A DNA stretch of 47,095 bases from Rubripirellula obstinata. Lineage in GTDB: Bacteria > Planctomycetota > Planctomycetia > Pirellulales > Pirellulaceae. The position numbers and the translations under genes were made by a program. Below are positions 44,142 through 47,095 of this stretch, piece after piece (within the stretch, counting starts at the first letter, position 1; every line of letters starts with the position of its first letter). The notes beneath the pieces are model-generated. The model saw only the letters and a program-made list of their open reading frames with translations. It searched no databases and was not told the origin of the DNA. The stretch spans positions 1 through 47,095 of the forward strand of contig NZ_LWSK01000040.1 in assembly GCF_001642955.1 (NCBI RefSeq), written 5' to 3'.

Positions 44142-45709
44142 TTCAGTACTTAAATCCAATCTCTTGGCTGAAGTGGGGCGGACAGTTTGTTTCGGGGTGG
44201 CTGATGTCATTCCCGGTTCGCGATACACCTAAATCTTTCCCAGCGGTAGCCATCTTGCTGTTGTTGATTGTCTGTACGATTGCTGCGTTTTCTCAAAATT
44301 CTGACTGGCGCGGTCGTCTGCTGGACCGACAACTCGGCGCGGCCTTTGAAAAAGATGATTTTGGCACCGCCGAATTGGTGCTCGCCCGACAACTGGAACA
44401 GAAACCCAACGACACTCAAGTCTTGTTTCGTATGGGAATGACTAAAGATGCATTGGGCGAAGAAGAAGAAGCAATCGAACTGATGCAACGACTCGTCAGC
44501 GTCAAACGAGACGACAGTGCCGCTCGCTGGTTGCTGGACAAGAAGTACTTGAGTCAAAAAAAGAAATTGAACGTTGCGGACGATGAGGCAGACGAATTCG
44601 GAGAACTGCTAAAGCTGGTCCACAAAGAAACGCCACAAGACTTACGGATCAAACAGTTATTGGTCAACTATTTGATGGCGACCCAGGATTACAACAAGGC
44701 GATTCCATTGCTGGATGACCTTTCGCGGTATCAGCCGATGCGTGGGTTGCAGGCAGCCGCACTTTCAAAGCAATTGGGCAATACCGCAACGGCGAATCGG
44801 TTGGCCAACCGTACGCTTGAAAAAGTCCAGAAGCTTTACGAGGAAGAACCCACGAACCCGACGCTCGCTCTTGCCGTCGCTCAGAGTCAACTGTTCCTAG
44901 AACAGCACTCGGAAGCAGTGCAGACACTCTACAAAGCAATTGGTAGAGCTCGCAAAGACGACCAAAAACGAACGCTATCGATTTCGATGGGTGATGCGAT
45001 CGTGGCCTGGGTGGGCTTTCTTGAAAACTCTGAAACCACAACCTCCAAAGACCGCGTACGCGTCTTGAAAATGTTGCAAGTGGCACTGCGATACGCCCCC
45101 AACAACCCGCGTGTTGTCAGCGTGATCGCCGACCAAGTTCTCGCAACCATGGACGAAAAGAGCGAAGAGATGGCGGCGCTTCGCAAGGCGCTCGTCTCCG
45201 GCACCTCGCCCGGGATCGCTCACTTCCTACGCGGCACGGCGGCCTTGATGAAGAACAAGTACAAGATCGCGGAACGCGAACTGGAACTGGCGGCGAAGGA
45301 TCTACCCAAGAGCGGAGCGATTTTGAACAACTTGGCCGTTGTGATTGCACTGCAAGAAGATGGCGATCTGGAGCGAGCGTTGAAGGTGTCAGAAATGGCG
45401 ATCAAGCAAACGCCCGGCGCAAGCCCGCACTTCTTTGAAACACGCGGACAGATCTTGTTCCGAATGAAAAAGTACGAGAAAGCAATCCCCGATCTCGAGC
45501 ACGCGTTGATCATTGATTCACTCGCCAAGAACGCTCATAAATCACTGGCAGTCTGCTATGACGAAATCGGCGACACCGCGATCGCCGACATGCACCGCCA
45601 GGGCGCGGAAGACCCGGAAAGCATGAAGGTTGATCTAAGCATCGACACCGACGTTGAAGACCTTTCCGAAAAGGTCAAGGAAGTAGAAGAAGCCGAGGCA
45701 GAAGAGTAG
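44138..45709 (+). CDS. membrane-anchored TPR protein, partner of the second exosortase-like protein
   Basis: A 523-residue protein: a ~30-residue N-terminus, one membrane helix at about 33-52 (SFPAVAILLLLIVCTIAAFS), then TPR units throughout. Clear units include GTAELVLARQLEQKPND, EEAIELMQRLVSVKRDD, YNKAIPLLDDLSRYQP and YEKAIPDLEHALIIDSLAKN; the tail is very acidic. The start ATG overlaps the preceding stop (ATGA), so it is translationally coupled to the exosortase-like gene and probably works with it. TPR proteins commonly scaffold export or assembly machines; here that is inferred. Overall design (short N-terminus, one helix, long helical domain) matches the protein at 37067. Confidence 0.85.
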   Translation: MIQYLNPISWLKWGGQFVSGWLMSFPVRDTPKSFPAVAILLLLIVCTIAAFSQNSDWRGRLLDRQLGAAFEKDDFGTAELVLARQLEQKPNDTQVLFRMGMTKDALGEEEEAIELMQRLVSVKRDDSAARWLLDKKYLSQKKKLNVADDEADEFGELLKLVHKETPQDLRIKQLLVNYLMATQDYNKAIPLLDDLSRYQPMRGLQAAALSKQLGNTATANRLANRTLEKVQKLYEEEPTNPTLALAVAQSQLFLEQHSEAVQTLYKAIGRARKDDQKRTLSISMGDAIVAWVGFLENSETTTSKDRVRVLKMLQVALRYAPNNPRVVSVIADQVLATMDEKSEEMAALRKALVSGTSPGIAHFLRGTAALMKNKYKIAERELELAAKDLPKSGAILNNLAVVIALQEDGDLERALKVSEMAIKQTPGASPHFFETRGQILFRMKKYEKAIPDLEHALIIDSLAKNAHKSLAVCYDEIGDTAIADMHRQGAEDPESMKVDLSIDTDVEDLSEKVKEVEEAEAEE

Positions 45710-45723
45710 GCGTAGGCCTGGCG

Positions 45724-45979
45724 ATTAAAGTGAGCCGCGACGCGTAAGCGGCCGGGACTACTGCTGAACGGCCTATCCAATAAAGTGAGCCACGACGCGT
45801 AAGCGGCCGGGACTACTTCTGAACGGCCTGTCCAACAAAGTGAGCCGCGACGCGTAAGCGGCCGGGCCTACTTCTGACCGGCCTATCCAATAAAGTGAGC
45901 CGCGACGCGTAAGCGGCCGGGCCTACTTCTGACCGGCCTGTCCAACAAAGTGAGCCGCGACGCGTAAGCGGCCGGGCCT
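45724..45979. repeat. 55-bp tandem repeat, about 4.6 copies
   Basis: TGAGCCGCGACGCGTAAGCG recurs at 45731, 45786 (one change), 45841, 45896 and 45951, exactly 55 bp apart. The unit continues GCCGGG(C/A)CTACTTCTGA and ends AATAAAG or AACAAAG, the two endings alternating. It fills most of the 349-bp gap between the TPR gene and deoC, which converge on it. It holds no gene; the G+C-rich half of each unit can fold (CCGC...GCGG). Confidence 0.9.
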
Positions 45980-46058
45980 TCGCTCATTTCCCGGTAAACC
46001 CAAAGAGCGCCTTCCGGCCTACTTCACTTCCGGTCAGCGACTGACAAGCTACTGGCTA

Positions 46059-46790
46059 CTAGTAATTCGGATTCGCACCGGCCGAAGAATTTGCTGAATT
46101 GATTTCGGGCATACCGAGTTGCCTCCGAAGCGGGTCCAGCATCCCTGGCGTTCGGCTGGATCCACAACGGGTCACGCCAACCTTCTTGACCTCAATCAGC
46201 GCGTCTAGGTCTCGCACGCCGCCTGCGGCTTTGACCTGAACATTGTCAGCGGCATGCTGGCGCATCAATTTCAAATCTTCCATCGTGGCACCGCTGCTGC
46301 CGAAGCCGGTGGACGTCTTCACCCAGTCAGCACCGAGATCGTTACAGATCTCGCAGAGCTTGATTTTGTGCTCGTCTTGCAAATAGCAATTCTCGAAAAT
46401 GACTTTGACCTTTCGATCGGCCGCGTGAGCGACCTCGATAACCGCAGCGATATCACTACGAACGTAATCCCAATTGCCGCTAAGAACTTGATTGACATTG
46501 ACCACCATGTCGAGTTCCTCGCAACCTTCAGCAATGGCTTGCTGGGCTTCCGCTCGCTTGGTAGCGGTTGTCTGACCGCCATGCGGAAAGCCAATCACAG
46601 TTGACGCTTTGACGTCGGTGCCTGAAAGCAATTCGGCACATCGTTTCAAATAAAAGGGCATGATGCAAACGCTGGCAACGTCGTACGAAATCGCCAGCTC
46701 GATACCCCGGTCAAAATCTGACACCGGCATGTTGGGATTGAGCATCGAGTGATCAATCATCTTTGCGAGGTCTTGGTAGCTGTATTGCAT
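46059..46790 (-). CDS. deoC: deoxyribose-phosphate aldolase
   Basis: A 243-residue class I aldolase, cleaving 2-deoxyribose-5-phosphate to acetaldehyde and glyceraldehyde-3-phosphate in nucleoside catabolism. Family marks are IDHSMLNP near the start, EELDMVVNVNQVLSGNW (Asp94), KVIFENCYL, ADWVKTSTGFG with the Schiff-base Lys158, and VKAAGGVRD with Lys187. The phosphate-binding end GVTRCGSSRTPGML is slightly unusual. The start is the ATG at 46790 (minus strand); the frame stays open further upstream but without family sequence. It is the only minus-strand gene and is unrelated to the polysaccharide cluster. Confidence 0.95.
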   Translation of the reverse strand: MQYSYQDLAKMIDHSMLNPNMPVSDFDRGIELAISYDVASVCIMPFYLKRCAELLSGTDVKASTVIGFPHGGQTTATKRAEAQQAIAEGCEELDMVVNVNQVLSGNWDYVRSDIAAVIEVAHAADRKVKVIFENCYLQDEHKIKLCEICNDLGADWVKTSTGFGSSGATMEDLKLMRQHAADNVQVKAAGGVRDLDALIEVKKVGVTRCGSSRTPGMLDPLRRQLGMPEINSANSSAGANPNY

Positions 46791-47095
46791 GATGAGGTTC
46801 CGGTCACAGGGATTCGATTGGCTGATGTTTTCACCAGGATACCGGTCAGAATACGACTGGCGTAGTGGTTGTTCTTCGCAACTCGCGGTGGCGAGTGCAA
46901 GAAGCTGTGGGGGCGGCACGCAACGCCCGGCCTGATGAAAATCATTGCAACGCAGCAGATTGGGCAAGCGGCACCATGGCAGACAACACAAACTGTAGCG
47001 CTGGGAAGCATTGTGGCAACGGCGCATTTCCCTGATCGCCAGCACGTAGGCCGTAGCGAGCCTTAGCGAGTTACGGCAATGCACGCACCGCCGTA
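46791..47095. other. upstream region of deoC, no gene accepted
   Basis: The open frame continuing upstream of deoC on the minus strand has no family resemblance and an odd composition, so it is regarded as non-coding leader. The deoC promoter should lie here. No clear -35/-10 pair, repeat or RNA gene was seen. Confidence 0.4.

Noticed and set aside
46791-47084. N-terminal extension of deoC in the open minus-strand frame
   Set aside because: The family's normal N-terminus begins at the ATG at 46790; the extension has no homologous look and would nearly be unique.

Overview
The window looks like chromosomal DNA of a planctomycete of the Rhodopirellula/Pirellulaceae type. This is an inference from protein style: exosortases with long C-terminal extensions, a Uma2-family protein, sulfotransferase and FkbM genes. 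It also rests on the frequent TTG/GTG starts and on intergenic space packed with palindromic repeats. No rRNA, tRNA or CRISPR array was seen. Every gene from about 1 kb to 45.7 kb reads on the + strand; only deoC at the right end is on the - strand.

Left part (1-9.6 kb): a gene-poor, repeat-rich zone. It holds three small nucleotidyltransferase-fold genes (1031, 6195, 7154). The last overlaps an upstream 72-residue gene by 8 nt, like a toxin-antitoxin pair. There is also a large O-antigen ligase/polymerase-like membrane protein with a C-terminal TPR region (1970). The intergenic DNA contains at least five families of palindromic or dispersed repeats, a tandem duplication of about 540 bp, and a 97-bp MITE-like element nested inside another repeat.

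Middle part (9.6-33.0 kb): a Wzx/Wzy-type surface polysaccharide cluster. In order it encodes a nucleotide-sugar epimerase, a flippase (Wzx), a methyltransferase, an alpha/alpha-toroid-like protein of unknown function, two GT2 glycosyltransferases, an FkbM methyltransferase, a DUF5672-like glycosyltransferase, a GT4-like enzyme, a GT11 (fucosyltransferase-like) enzyme, another methyltransferase, a Wzy-like polymerase, a sulfotransferase and a second FkbM methyltransferase. A degenerate ISAs1-family element follows, then an SGNH/MBOAT O-acylation pair, two GT4 enzymes, one GT2 enzyme and a UDP-sugar 6-dehydrogenase. The predicted product is an acidic, methylated, acylated and probably sulfated glycan. 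No initiating phosphoglycosyl transferase and no Wza-type outer-membrane channel were found.

Right part (33.0-45.7 kb): a Uma2 gene bracketed by direct repeats of about 0.5 kb. Next come an exosortase (Cys191, Arg236, His257 visible), a membrane-anchored helical/TPR-like protein, a Wzz/BY-kinase, a second exosortase-like protein whose catalytic His is replaced by Pro264, and a membrane-anchored TPR protein overlapping it by 4 nt. This gives two exosortase + helical-repeat partner modules flanking the chain-length/tyrosine kinase, one with an intact catalytic triad and one apparently degenerate. This paired arrangement is the most interesting system in the window.

Right end (45.7-47.1 kb): a 55-bp tandem repeat, then deoC (deoxyribose-phosphate aldolase) facing the cluster. 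All functions are assigned by reading motifs in the translated sequence; no database search was possible.
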